Below, piece by piece: positions 34,125 to 46,036 of a DNA stretch of 64,000 bases. Each line of letters starts with the position of its first letter. Position 1 is the first letter of the stretch. Made by a program: the position numbers and the translations under genes. Origin of the DNA: Akebia trifoliata (taxonomy: Eukaryota; Streptophyta; Magnoliopsida; Ranunculales; Lardizabalaceae); assembly GCA_017979445.1 (NCBI GenBank), contig CM030705.1, forward strand, positions 15,207,040 through 15,271,039, given 5' to 3'. Under the pieces are notes generated by a model that saw only the letters and a program-made list of their open reading frames with translations, was not told where the DNA came from and searched no databases.

Positions 34125-35187
34125 TGTAATACCCCGAGTTCCAATTCATATCACGAGAAAATCAAATATTGAAATTTTAAGTAAGAAAATTCTTACAGAC
34201 GAACTTAGGATAAAGTACTCATATTTTATTCGGTTAATTTCTAATGAAATTTAACTTCATCATTGGATTTAAAATGGTCGAAAAATATATTTTAGCCTGT
34301 AAGCACATTCAAATTCGAATTCGGACGAAAAAATTATGATATCATCGAATTTCGTGTTAAGTACGACCCAAAAACAGTGAATTTTTGTTAGAACAAGAAT
34401 TAGTAAAATATAAATACACCATTAGATCCACAATGAAAAATTATAGAGAATGAAGTATTTATTCGTCGATTTTCGAGTTCGGGAAGTCAAGTTATCGTCG
34501 AAAATAAAAATAATGTGAAAATACCAACTTTGCCCCTCAAGCCTCTAAATAAAAGAAACCTAATTTCTTTTATTTCATTCTTCTTCCTCTCTAATAACCC
34601 TGAAGCCCTAGCTAATTGAGAATCAAGGGTTTCCATCATTTTCCTTTCTAAATCTATCAAGGTCGATTGATCGTTGAATTCTGACGACAAAGAAGAAGTT
34701 GGAGTAATAATTGTTACTCACCTTTTCCTTTTCCTTTTTTTAGTTTCAAATTCAATGCTTGACGAAGAAGGTATAAAGCATGAGTGATAATCATCTAGTG
34801 AGTCAGATAGACGACTAGAGTCTATTACCTAGTGAGTACTAGGATTATATCCCCTATTGGTTTTAGTTAGTCCAGGTAATACTATAGATTTTAGGTTAAG
34901 TGTTAGGACTTTCGTTAGATTGAAGAGTTTTGTATAATCCTGTATTTTATTTATTCTTCCATACTCTGATTTATCGTAAGTTATTATATGTATATAGGCT
35001 TCTGTTATTATTATATTTTGTATGTATATATGTAGGATATTATGTATATTTTTTATTAGGTAAAATAGATATTTAATATCTTGGAATGCTAACATAAACA
35101 GAGGAAATCATGCCGAAATTTCGAGACGTCACCTAGTACCTTGAGATTTGACTTGAGGCTTTGTGTTAGTGTTTCAGGGGCGTCACA
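34125..35187 (-). mobile_element. candidate solo LTR of a Gypsy (Tekay-like) element
   Basis: The minus strand runs from TGTGACGCCCC at 35187 to CTCGGGGTATTACA at 34125, 1063 bp with TG...CA ends. Internal GTCTCGAAATTTCGGCATGA is typical of chromovirus LTRs (from memory). The flanking 5 bp do not match, so the borders or the solo status may be wrong. It probably sits inside the LTR of the Athila-like element. Confidence 0.45.
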
Positions 35188-36059
35188 GTGTAACTGTAAA
35201 CTAGCTCACCTAGTCTAGATTTTTTAAGAGACAACGATGGTAACAAGCTCAAAGTCTTCATAACATTATCCAATTGATCTATTGTTTATCGATTTACATC
35301 CATCTCACAGATCTAAGGAGTGAAATCATTGATAATAGTGACCTGAAAAATAAGTTAATATATTAAATGTATATTTTTATTTACAAAATTAATTAAAATA
35401 AATATTACAACTAATTTCATTGTAACATCTATCCTTGTATAACGCGTATAAGTTGTTCGTATAACCTCAACGCATATATCGTGACTCAACAAATTGCATA
35501 GCCAGATTTTGAATCTGAGAGTAATCATACCATCTTCGAAACTCTTTGGACGGCCAAGAAGATGAAATTTTTGGAAACATTATTTCTAATATTTCTTACA
35601 AACTTTTTTACAAAACGAATATTTAATATTTAAAAGTACCTTATAAGTATTGATAGAATTAACCATCTATGCAAAATCTAATAAATCTATCTTCCCAATT
35701 TCTAATCATTATAGATTGTACGCTGCCCCCCTAGTCCTAACTTGGATAGGTCTCGAGATAATCTGTTGTAAATCAATCTATTTCATGCATATATCCATAG
35801 GATGATACATGAAGATGTGCATAAAATAACACAAGAACGGTATATACTTAAATCACGGGCTGTGTACATCATCTCTATATTCTCTGTTAGAGTATGATAT
35901 AAGGTCCACACAAACCGAAAAGAAGTAAAAAAAATAATATTTGAGTTAAATAAAGGAGATTAAAATAATAATATTTAAATTTTTATTAAACACATAAATA
36001 TAAAATATTCATATTTACCACGAAAGGAATACAAAAAATCTAATTTGGTATAGTATAGC

Positions 36060-36740
36060 AATACGTTATGATTCCCAATATAAGTTCTATTAGAGTCATC
36101 CTTCTACAGGCTCTAGGGAATAAAAGGTCATGACTCATAAGTATGGGTCTTCTCATTTGACTATCACTTGTGCGCCCATATTTGTAACAATGGCTTACGT
36201 CCAAGGAGTTTCGTTTGCCATTTTCACTCGTTCCTTACAAATTGACCCAGAGAATGGTACAAGTATGTTAGAACAATAACACTCTAAGCGTAGCAAAATG
36301 TTTAGGGTAAATCCCTAAAGAAGTGTAATAAAATGGCATTAACGATCATACCTATTCCATCTGGAAACAGCATATCTCCACACAATGGCAATAGATAGGC
36401 ATGAGTATAATGTTGTACCTAATATATGTGAAATATTAATAAATAATATCAAATTATATGTACAAAATATAAATATTTTTCAAAAAAAATTTATCTCATC
36501 TATAATCATCTGTCTATCTGACAATCTCTCAAACGCATCACGTAGTCTTGTAAAGTTATTAGTACTAAAGTGAGAGTGTCCATCAACTGCAGATAAAACT
36601 TCAACACACCTATAATCAACACAATCTTTTCTCAATGTATATGGCACAACATTAGGGTGTCCGTTGATATTAAATCCTAAATAATGGAGAGTGTCTTCTA
36701 AAGTGATTGTCATTTGTTTAAATGGAATGTGAAACATGCA
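36060..36740 (-). pseudogene. plant mobile domain (PMD) remnant
   Basis: The minus frame starting MFHIPFKQMTITLEDTLHYLG (36737 down) matches the N-terminal start of the aminotransferase-like plant mobile domain, found in transposon proteins and in MAIN/MAIL1. Lower down, LLQIWAHK and RRPILMSHDLLFP (about 36110-36190) resemble its later LLQxWAxE segment. Stops and frame changes separate them. Probably a decayed MULE or retroelement passenger. Confidence 0.55.
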
Positions 36741-36961
36741 AGTTTGTGATCAAAATCTCCGAACTAAAGCATAACACTGACATAAATCATAATGTAGCCA
36801 TCTGATGTGCTGATAAAGCTCAAAACCACCAAAGCAACAAGGGCTTCCTGTGGACCACTAATTTCTCAACCCTTATAAAATTGCGATTAATATCGTAGTT
36901 ATAGATGATATACATAATAAATCTGCATTATTAATCAAATTAATTTAAAAAAAAATGGATT

Positions 36962-37249
36962 GAACAGGTTAGAAATATATACAATTAAAGTAATAAAAAT
37001 AAATTAATTTTTAAAAAATTAATATATTTTTATTACTTTAATTGTATATATTTCTAATATGTTCAGTCCAAATACCACTTGATATATGACCCTGTCGATC
37101 GTTTATAATCTTGGGTGTAATCAATCCTCCAAGATTAATATATTTTTATTACTTTAATTGTACATATTTCTAACCTGTTCAGTTCAAATACCACTTGATA
37201 TATGATCCTATCGATCGTTTATAATCTTGGGTGTAATCAATCCTCCAAG
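36962..37249. repeat. 116 bp tandem duplication with inverted leader copy
   Basis: A unit from ATTAATATATTTTTATTACT to GTGTAATCAATCCTCCAAG occurs twice in tandem (about 37018-37132 and 37133-37249), with few changes. Its first half is also present inverted at about 36962-37012, forming a strong AT-rich hairpin. Confidence 0.8.
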
Positions 37250-38527
37250 AATATGTTCGTCATTTAATATAAAAAATAATAATTATATAAACATATTTTT
37301 CAAACATTAAAATTTTTATTGGCACCCCAACATTTACTTATTAAATTATTTATTACAACTCAATTTCGAAAAGAATTTATTATACCCCGACTTTTACTTA
37401 TTAAGTTAGCTTAAATATAAGATCAAGATCTTAAATAATTTATCACACACCAATTAATGATTAATTTAATATTAGATCAAGATCATTAAATCTAGATCAA
37501 GTTCATAATCATTAAATCAAAATCTTAGATCTTAAAATATATAAGAAAATAAATACAAAAATGGTCAAGATCTTAAAATAAAGAAGAAAAAGAATTCCTA
37601 AACTTACCTTCATTTTGTAGCAGTTTTGTAGGTTCAGAAACACGAAAGAGGAGGGAGGAAGGAGGAAGAGAGAATTTGAAAACTAGTAAAAAAAGCCACT
37701 TACACTATGTTTGGATTGAGAGAAATGGAGAGAAGAGAAGAGAAAATAAATGAGTTGCTTTCCATTGCTCTTGTTTGGATGGTTAAGTGGGGAGAGAAGA
37801 GAAAAAAAATGTGAGTTTATTTTTTCTTCAAAACTAGAAAGAAGAGGAGAGAAATGGAGAAAAATCCTTTAAAATTATTTTATAATGCCAACTCTGCCCC
37901 TAAATCTCTTTTAAGATATTTTAAAACTCTAAAATTGTCCCAAGTTCTCTCCTGTCAATTCAAACATGATTTTAGTTCAACTACATTTACTTCAAAATAT
38001 ATCTTTGTAAATATTTAATAGGACTGTTAATTTTCTTATTATGTCATAAATTTACTAATTGGGTACCAATCGAATACCCGTTAGATACTCGAGTGAGACC
38101 TGATTTTTATCGGATCCTTAAGATAACCCATATTGGTAGACCCAAAACCAATTAGCCAATTTCGAATACATTTGGTAATCAGGTAATTAGGTACCTGTTG
38201 ACACCCTTACGTTTGACCATAGGAAATCAATATGAAAAAACTCACGTGGCCTCTCTCTTTATCATAAAAATGTATATAATTAAGATTGGACCTGCTAAGG
38301 TAGTTCCTTCGGTTGACCACTTTCTTATAGAGACCAAATTCGACCCAAACAATGCCGTGGACCAAAGTACCTGATCTGTCTCTCCCAATATTTGGCCTAT
38401 TTCTCTCGGTAACGAACCTTTCAATACTTTTTGAATACTTGGCTTACAAGAAATATTCTCTCTGTTAAAACAAGGCGTCAAGCCGTCGATATTGACTCTG
38501 ATATGATGATATATAAATTAAAGCCAC
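37250..38527. other. gene-free interval
   Basis: It contains an unpaired MITE arm (CACCCCAACATTTACTTATT near 37321) and a PBS-like CATATCAGAGTC (minus, about 38490-38502) that may mark a lost Copia fragment. The 79-codon minus ORF at 38242-38481 has no recognisable motif. Confidence 0.45.
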
Positions 38528-38673
38528 CCGTCCATTTTTTGTAAACTGTTTTTGATGGGGTTAGAAGTTTTGGAATGGGCTGATTTTTAGTGAGATCATC
38601 CTCACCAAAAATCAGCCCATTTCAAAACTTCTAACTCAAGTTTTGAAAAATGTTTTGCCATTGAACGTGACCC
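38528..38673. mobile_element. half copy of foldback MITE (G)
   Basis: Only the right half is present: TTTTGATGGGGTTAGAAG through to TTGCCATTGAACGTGACCC. Followed by TA and (GT)n repeats. Confidence 0.6.
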
Positions 38674-38712
38674 TATATATATTTATATGTGTGTGTGTGT
38701 GTGTGATTGTGA

Positions 38713-38867
38713 TGTTCGGCACCCTACTATTTTTCCTACGTGATTTTGTCCTACATGGGTTAAAATTTTGGAATGTGCTAATTTTTTAAGAAGATGATCT
38801 CTATGGTGAGGAGATCATCTTAACCAAAAATCAGCCCATTCTAAAACTTTTAACCCCATAAAAAATG
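38713..38867. mobile_element. left half of MITE H, split by the CACTA element
   Basis: GTTCGGCACCCTA left terminus, then GGAGATCATCTTAACC hairpin, then TTTTAACCCCATAAAAAATG, where the CACTA begins. The remaining half resumes at 51770 with GTTTACAAAAAATGGA. Joined, this equals the midpoint of copy C. Confidence 0.8.
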
Positions 38868-38879
38868 CACTACAAAATA

Positions 38880-39330
38880 AACGGTCTTCACCGGCGTTTT
38901 TAAATCGCCGCCATACGCTAAGCAAGCGTCGGTATTATATATCAACGCCGGTTAGCTTTTTAGCTTGCTGGCGTCGAGGAAAGCTATAGCGGCGTTTGTA
39001 GCGGCGGTTATAGAACCGCTAGTAATAATATGTTTTTTCCCGCGGTTTTAGGACCAAATTACCGGCGATTATAAAATACCGATACAACTTTCTTGTACAC
39101 GTGTATTTTCTATTACTGGCGGTTATGAACAGCCAGCAATACATAACAAAAACGGTGCTTCTTATAAACCGCTACTGAAATAATGTATTAGAGGCACTTG
39201 AAGAACTGCCGGTAATATACTATATTAACGGCATTTCTCTGGAACCGCCGTTAAATAAGTATTAGAGGCACTTAAGAAACCGCCGGTAATATAGTATATT
39301 ACATTACTGGCGGTTTATAAATCGTCGGTA
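38880..39330. repeat. left subterminal repeats of CACTA 1
   Basis: Repeated, often inverted GCCGGT/ACCGGC, AACCGCC and GGCGGTT motifs, about every 20-40 bp, for 450 bp. They are presumed binding sites for the TNP1-like protein. Confidence 0.8.
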
Positions 39331-40606
39331 ATAAAAATAATTCAAAAAAAAAAAAATCCTATATTAAAATTACAATTTGTACATACAAATGAGTGAGAAT
39401 TAACAAATCGATACCAAAAAGAGTGAGAATTCAATACTACATACCAATACATATATAATTCATGGTGTATCTGCATTCCTTACTAATACATATATAATTC
39501 TTTATGAAGTATGATCATGTTTGAAAAAAAGAAAAAAATGAAGAAACAAGTTATCATCTAAAATTATTCAATTTCATTGTGGAAATTACATACCTGCTGC
39601 AATATCTTGCTCCATTCACCCATTATATTTCCTTCTCAAATCATCTTTAGGTGGATCAGAACAAACATCCAAACAATCAATAAACAAGAAATGCCCTGTT
39701 AAGAAATGGATATGGGGATCCAAAAATAGTTATAATCAATTTCGATTATGACCAATACGAGAACTTATAACCAATAGAACAAGCCCAAATTAGTTAAGCC
39801 TCTGATTCTGAATCAATCCACCAAGTGATTGTGTGTGTGTGTGTGGCGGGGGGTAACTAGACTGACTACAATAGCTATCTCAGAAGCATCTCAATTGTAC
39901 TTTGTATAATTTAACCAACTAATGTAAATGCCTGAGTAGTTAATGCTATCACATAAATTAATTGAGAACTCATTCATACTTGTAGGAAAAAATGGATGGA
40001 TATCCAATAATGGAGGAAAAAAGTAAACCTGGTACAGATGTGTGCTCCCAATTTTTGCTGCTTGAGCTTTTAATCAATATTAGCAAATGTACTCAAATGA
40101 GTGGGTATTATATATAAGTAGCAATTGCATAAACCAAAAACTTTTTTATGTTACCATCCATTTTAACATATAAAGATAAAGGTATGTTCATTTATATCCC
40201 CTAATCACCTATTTCAATATGATTAACATGGTCCAAGAGACTTGTCTGTCTATAAGATCTCCAAAAACTGTTAACACTGATTTATCATCAAGAAAAAAAA
40301 TATTAATAATACTTAAGTATGGTGATGATGATGATGATGATGATGATATAATTCAATATTAATAATACTTTGTGTCTGATTTTGTTTGTGAGTCATGGTT
40401 TTGAATTTCCATGTTTTAGAGTTTCCTACAAGGTTACAACAATATATTGGTAAAACATTTTTGTCAAGTATTGAAGAAATGTACTAACATTCTTAAGAAA
40501 TTCTCAAGAAAACATGAAAACAAAGTATGGAAAGACCTACTAAGGGGGTAGAGAGACCCATATGGCAGTGAATGAGTTTGTCAAAAATATAAAAAGAAGT
40601 TAATAC
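39331..40606. other. unassigned CACTA 1 interior
   Basis: No identified gene. At about 39594-39650 the minus strand has an exon-like stretch (SDPPKDDLRRKYNG then a stop) ending at a GTATGT donor; family unknown. A (GAT)n microsatellite lies at 40320-40347. Confidence 0.4.
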
Positions 40607-40797
40607 CTGTACAAACTTCGCAAAAATCCAGAACCAAGTGGAGATCCATTATACAGAGCCATGGAAGCCCCATTCAATAGAGAAGCATAAACTAGCCAAG
40701 GGCCCATCATCCAGCCAAGATGAGTGGGTCAAGCAACAATATCATCCTTACGAATATCCATGTGGCACCACGCATTAGCAGCAGTTATTAGAAACAG
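40607..40797 (-). pseudogene. captured exon of acyl-activating enzyme (AAE17/18-like)
   Basis: The minus strand reads NAWCHMDIRKDDIVA, stop, [20 protein letters not shown] then [11 protein letters not shown], and ends at a GTATTA donor. This is the conserved segment of plant AMP-forming acyl-activating enzymes of the AAE17/AAE18 (acetate-CoA ligase-like) group, where the family has [13 protein letters not shown]. The expected Trp is TGA here. One inserted T in the run before TGCGAAG shifts the frame just before the donor. Neither the AMP-binding P-loop exon nor the C-terminal domain is nearby. A dead passenger fragment that kept its splice donor. Confidence 0.75.
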
Positions 40798-41140
40798 TTA
40801 AGTACTTTCATTGATCAGTGTGTGGCTGGTTAATGCATTTGCAGCCAATGTTGCAAGAACCTGAAGTTCAGAACCACAGGGTGCATATGGTCAAGGTATA
40901 AAATCTCATTCCAGGGCAATGTTTCGGTTAAGACAAAAACCAAAATGGTATCACCCAAAACATTTCATTCAAAATAAAAAAATCAATAACTTTGGACTAA
41001 TTTCCTAAATTAGTAATCTTCCTAATGCACATCTGAAATCATCCTTGAACTACTCTAAAACATTCTCATGATATGGAGAGGCATTTCAAAATTCACATAA
41101 TTAATGAATTAGATAAATCAAAAGGAAAATGTTGGAATAA

Positions 41141-41261
41141 CACAAAGGTGACAAAAACGATGTGGTGGCACACACATAATCGTAGATGCTTTTTACTCGT
41201 AACTCGTGGAAAAGCATCTACGGTAATGTGCATGACACCACATCATTTTGTCACCTTTGTG
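41141..41261. mobile_element. 121 bp near-perfect hairpin (MITE-like)
   Basis: CACAAAGGTGACAAAA at the left is inverted at the right as TTTTGTCACCTTTGTG, and pairing continues through GATGTGGTG and GTAGATGCTTTT, about 55 bp per arm with a loop near 41200. No target duplication was found. A single transcript would fold like a small-RNA precursor. Confidence 0.65.
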
Positions 41262-41679
41262 TCTTTGTTTGTGTCACCAACACGACTCAAATCAAAATAG
41301 CCTATATAATACAAACTTTTATATCAACATCTTTTCATCCCCTTCAATGCAACAGCCCAAAAAGTCTAACAAGATTCCTATGTTGAAGTTTTGAAATCAC
41401 CACAACCTCATTCTTGAACTCCACCACACCTTGTCTAGATCTCTTAGAAAGTCTTTGTACAACTATTTCTTGTCCATTTGGTAATATTCCCTAGAAACAA
41501 ACATCAATCTATTTAAAATAACCAGTTTTTACAATAAACCCCTTCACTAAATTAGTTTTGTCAGTTCAAGTTGGGTGTTATTAAGGCTAATTTTCATTTA
41601 TGAGTAGGAAATTCTAATTTGCCTACTTTTAAGGGAGTAAAATTAAGAAGATAATGAAATCAAGTAAAACAACTAATAC

Positions 41680-42116
41680 CTTGAAAACTGGCCCAAAACC
41701 ACCTTGCCCAAGCTTATTCCCATCATCAAAGTTGCTTGTTGCAATTGATATCATCTCAAAATTGAAAATTTGCAAATCTGGGATGTCTCCTAGCATATTT
41801 GAATCTGCAAATTCTTCACTTGTTTTATTGCTTCTCTGTTTAGTCCCCCTCTTACAATATGAGTATGTGTAGACTCCAACACTGACGATAACTACTATTC
41901 CAATAACAACTGTAATTATGATAATTACCTTTACATTCTTCTTATCTGCAATTTCAAAAGAAACTCGTATCATTAAAAACAAACTTGCATCTTCAGATCA
42001 CTTCAAACTAAACATATTTTAGTTTAGAAAGGAATTTCAATTGAGTTACCTTTATTTCCCAAGTAATTACTTGTCAAAGAAAAAAGTAGAAGTATAATTG
42101 GGCATGAAACAACCAT
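41680..42116 (-). pseudogene. captured G-type lectin receptor kinase fragment, ectodomain-less
   Basis: Two minus-strand exons. Exon 42050-42116 starts MVVSCPIILLLFSLTSNY, a signal-peptide-like leader. Exon 41680-41945 carries a membrane span (VIIIITVVIGIVVIVSVGV), a basic juxtamembrane CKRG, then IFNFEMISIATSNF and the glycine loop GQGGFGPVFK, the start of the kinase N-lobe. GT-AG borders and phases join them in frame (67+266 nt, 111 codons). The juxtamembrane and loop resemble CES101-like G-type lectin receptor kinases. The lectin, S-locus and PAN domains expected between the leader and TM are missing, and no later kinase exon (VAIK, HRD, DFG) lies downstream. Not a kinase; at most a short membrane peptide. 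Confidence 0.75.
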
Positions 42117-42129
42117 GTCACTCCCATAG

Positions 42130-43138
42130 TTGTTCAGTCCCTGCAAAAACAAAGAAATTAAAATGATGGGGAAAGAACTCCATGACCATATAACTAAGTC
42201 TAATGACCATCATTTGGACCATTGAATACAATATAACATTAACACCACTTAAGTTTTTGAAGCCGGAATACATCAGATCCATACATTGAGCTATGTGAGG
42301 TCAAATCTTGAGGTCACTCCAGCACAACCTCTATTTCTTTTTCCAAATATTTTCAGATACTCCTAAACTATCTACAAGTTTTTAAAGAAGCTATTGCCCT
42401 GCCCTTTTAACGAATAAAATAAAATGCAGACCCCCCCCACCCCCCCCCCCCCAAAAAAAAAAAAAAAAAAAGAGAGATAAAGTGATCTTTAATTGTGGCC
42501 ATTTTCTTGCTTTTTAACACCTTTGGCCATTTTAGTGTGTGCAGTATGAAAATTTTTCTTGAATTGTTTCACATTTATGCTGACATTAAGAAACTATATT
42601 ATTCATCTTGTATTGCATCTCTAGTTCCTTCTGCACGATGAAGAACATCACGCTTCGAAATATATACTCTTCATCACTAGCTTTGTTCAAGGAAGACAGA
42701 AAGACTAAATTTCTTTTACAGAATCTACTCGTATATAAGGGGCTTTAAAGAAGCTTTTCTAAGCAGTGAACCAAGATTTGAAAAAGGTGAAGGATACATA
42801 TTTGGGGAGACATTCCAGCCATGGCCATCTACAACAGAAAATATAGCTGTAGATTAGAATAGAATGCAAGAAAGAAGGAAAGAATTGTAGATGGAGGAGT
42901 GTTTTCTTACATTTATCCACTCATTGTTGGGATTGATATCCGCTGGTTTCATAAGGCTGATGATTGAAAAACAATAATGGGTAAGTGATGATCAGAACTT
43001 AAAAAGAGTTACATATAAAAGAAAAATAAGTGGGCTGTGCTACAAATGAAAGCTGAAGCACTCCTAGACAGTAGTGATAGTGCTGAGGATCAACTATTCG
43101 CAGACTAAGATAACATTCTAACAGAATAATGCTGAATA
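42130..43138. other. unassigned CACTA 1 interior
   Basis: No identified gene. Contains a C-run/A-run at about 42431-42470. Confidence 0.4.
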
Positions 43139-43282
43139 ATGCATATTTTCATCCATTTCTTTAAGTTGCTGTTCCTGCTGTATCATGGAAGTTCCAATTG
43201 TCTTATGCAAGAACTCAAGTTGCTGAGTCAATTAAGACTGAAATTTTTGGATAAGGGTTCTGTTTCCATCTTCTAGTTTATC
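43139..43282 (-). pseudogene. captured kinesin-5 (BimC) tail exon fragment
   Basis: The minus frame DKLEDGNRTLIQKFQS, stop, LTQQLEFLHKTIG, then SMIQQEQQLKEMDENMH. This is the coiled-coil stalk segment of plant kinesin-5 (KRP125 type), mitotic spindle motors; the family has KFQSQLTQQL, so the stop (TAA) replaces a Gln codon. Neither motor domain nor BimC box is present. The homology ends at MDENMH without a clear donor. Confidence 0.72.
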
Positions 43283-44071
43283 CTTGCAATCTACAAACCA
43301 ACCACAAATCGTAAAAGTCCCTCGTGTCACAGCCCACACAGTAAGACATAAAAAACGACTTAGAGGTCAGGGGTTGAAGTCCAGCTTAGCCATAAAAAAA
43401 TGATTTTCTAAGTGAAATCGAAGTTATGACAACAATTGTAAATGAACAAACAAAGTCGAAGTAGTAAGAGAAGGAAAGAATAAGCAAGTAATACCATTAA
43501 ACTATCCTAGCATTATTGATGTTCTAAACTATCATACTTAGATACTTTAAAGTTATAGTTACCTCTCCAAAAGCCTTACACTATCAATAGTTTACCACAG
43601 AAATTTTAGCTCCATCAGTCATCCGGGCTTGGGACCATCCTTTTCCCTCCTCCTTTATCCGGGTTTGGGACCGACAATGTAAAACATAAAATTTTACATT
43701 GGCAGAGTTAAAAAGGGGTTAGTTAATAAAAAAAAATAGTTATAAAAGAAATCATAAAACATACGTAGGTAAAAAAGTCTATGTAGTAATCGATTTCATG
43801 CATACAACTTGCATACATGAAATATGAGAATGCCATACCTATTGATTTGCTGAATCTTCCAATCCATTTCATCTATTTAGGCTAGTAATGGACACAATCC
43901 TAGTTTTCAATAGTTACAGACCATTATCATAAGTTTTCCATAAGTAAGCAAACAAACAAAATCATAAGTTTGTCTCAAAAAGTAAGTATAACAAACCATT
44001 ATCCAAAACACAAGATTCACTTAATAAAAATAACTAATTCAAAAGTTTTTCTAACAAAATAACGCGTCAAA

Positions 44072-45814
44072 TCAATCATCTGGCGGCTGTGTCGATGAGT
44101 CCGGTGGAGTTGGGAACGTACAGCCCGATGGAGTTGGGAACGTGCCGCCAAACTATAATAAACATAAACATATCAGATTATTAGATATATTATAATCTAT
44201 TTAAATTTAATAATTAAATAAATATAAATGTTTTACTTACACATCGTGATAGGTTCATAACCATCTGTGCGAGATTATCAAACTCAACTTTATCAGCTTG
44301 TCTTCGTCGCTTAGCTTCATCCTTATCAGCCTGTCTAAGCCGTTCGGCCTCAATCCTATCGACTTCTCTAAGCCGCTCAAACTCAATCCTATCGGCTTCT
44401 CCAAGCTGCTTAGCTTTAATCCTATCAACCTCTCTCTGTTTCTCTATTTCATTCCTAGCCATCTCGAACTGATGCTCTAAGGATGACCTCTCATTCTCGC
44501 ATTCTGACCTCTCACCAGCCAAATTCTCCTCTAATGTTCTTATCTTATCTCTCAACATGGTTATCTCTTCATTGTTCATGGAAGAGGATGAGTCCTGACT
44601 AGATGATGACCCCCACAACTTTGTGGGAGTCGGACCCAACCCAAATCCACGAATACGACCGGGTCTCTCTGCACCCATGACCTGACTAAATACATCATTA
44701 GGTCCACTTGTATCATTTGACCCTTATGCTAAATTTTCGAGTATTTCTTGCATCTCCTTCTACAAAAAAGTGATTAATGTAAATTTTATAATTATTATAT
44801 ATTTTTTTGGAGTTCTATAAAATAATGTAATTGCACTTACTATTTTGGTAGCAGCATCTTCATCAACAGGCACCCCATCTTTATGAGAATGGGTCATTAT
44901 CCACATTTCAGCTCTGCTAGGGGGTATGCCAGTGCCATTTTTATCTTCCTATTAACACATTGATGAGAAAATAATAGCTAATCACACGATTATACTGAAA
45001 GAACAATGATAATAAACTAAATATTATTATGATTTATAATACCTCTTCGTGGCGAAAACAAGCAAAACTCTTTGAACCAGACGTATGTAGCATTGTCTGC
45101 TGCGAGCGATTCTTCTTATTTGTCTCACTTCGACGCTGTATTAAGGACAAATAATTAATAAAAATTACATGTGCAATGGTAACAAATCTGAAATATTAAA
45201 CATGTACCTGTCTTAACTCTGAATTCCAATAATCTATGAGTGCTGCCCATTGCTCAATAGGAACACCATCAGGACGATGCTCATATTGGGTTGCATCATC
45301 ATCATACACATTGTAAATAGTACGTTTAAGACCGCACTTGTAGTCCTTCCATTTCCTACCCATTGTTTTCATGATAAACGGGCGATTCTCTATCATAATT
45401 TCAAAATTTTCCTATATATATCAACATGCCAATCAAATATTATATCATTCTAAAAGCTTTCAGTAAAGACAAAAATAAAATGTAGTATTATTATGTTAAG
45501 AAATATTTTACCTACCAATAGCATTTGCCATGCACGTTCTTTATCATCCTGATCAATCTTTCTCCACGATTGAATATCTAAACGAAACATATGTGGATCT
45601 CTAGCTATAACCCCACAAAAATTAGACATTTTTGATACATGCTTTCCAAATGGTTGTTTAGCATGATCAAATTGTACTTTCAATCTCTTATTTGGTGGGA
45701 GAGAAAATAGGCTCAAGCACCTTGTTGGCCCCTTCTTTTCTTGGTGGTGGATCCAGACAACCCCCCGCCAGTCTCGTTCTGTGATGGACATGACTCATCC
45801 TCTAAAGGATCCAT
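44072..45814 (-). pseudogene. Transposase_24 (Ptta/En/Spm TNP1-like) gene, broken
   Basis: Six minus-strand exons: 45516-45814, 45208-45411, 45043-45135, 44841-44948, 44241-44759, 44072-44152, all with GT-AG borders and consistent phases. The protein starts MDPLEDESCPSQ, has LPPNKRLKVQFD, RKIDQDDKERAWQML, WKDYKCGLKR, GVPIEQWAALIDYWN, GSKSFACFR and a TPTKLWG segment, then a long coiled coil (MLRDKIRTLEENLAG... repeated EADRIEFERLRE). This layout is that of the plant transposase Ptta/En/Spm family, the accessory DNA-binding protein of CACTA elements. Two lesions: a 1 nt deletion in the first exon near 45738 (AGGGGCC), and a TAA in exon five at about 44729. It matches the element it sits in, and the coiled coil implies oligomerisation. 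Confidence 0.85.
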
Positions 45815-46036
45815 CTAAGACATGCAATAAACAAAAGAGTCAGCACATAATAAATTATATGAAAAATAAATTAAATAATTAGTAATCATTTTTAACCAAA
45901 TAAGCATACCAATTAACATTCTAAGTTTCGATTGATTGTGGAACCCTTACAAGTACAAATTTAATTTCAATAACTCAAATTACTAAACAAATAAGAAAAC
46001 TCCAACCCTCAAAAAGTAGATCCAATACAAGTAAAC

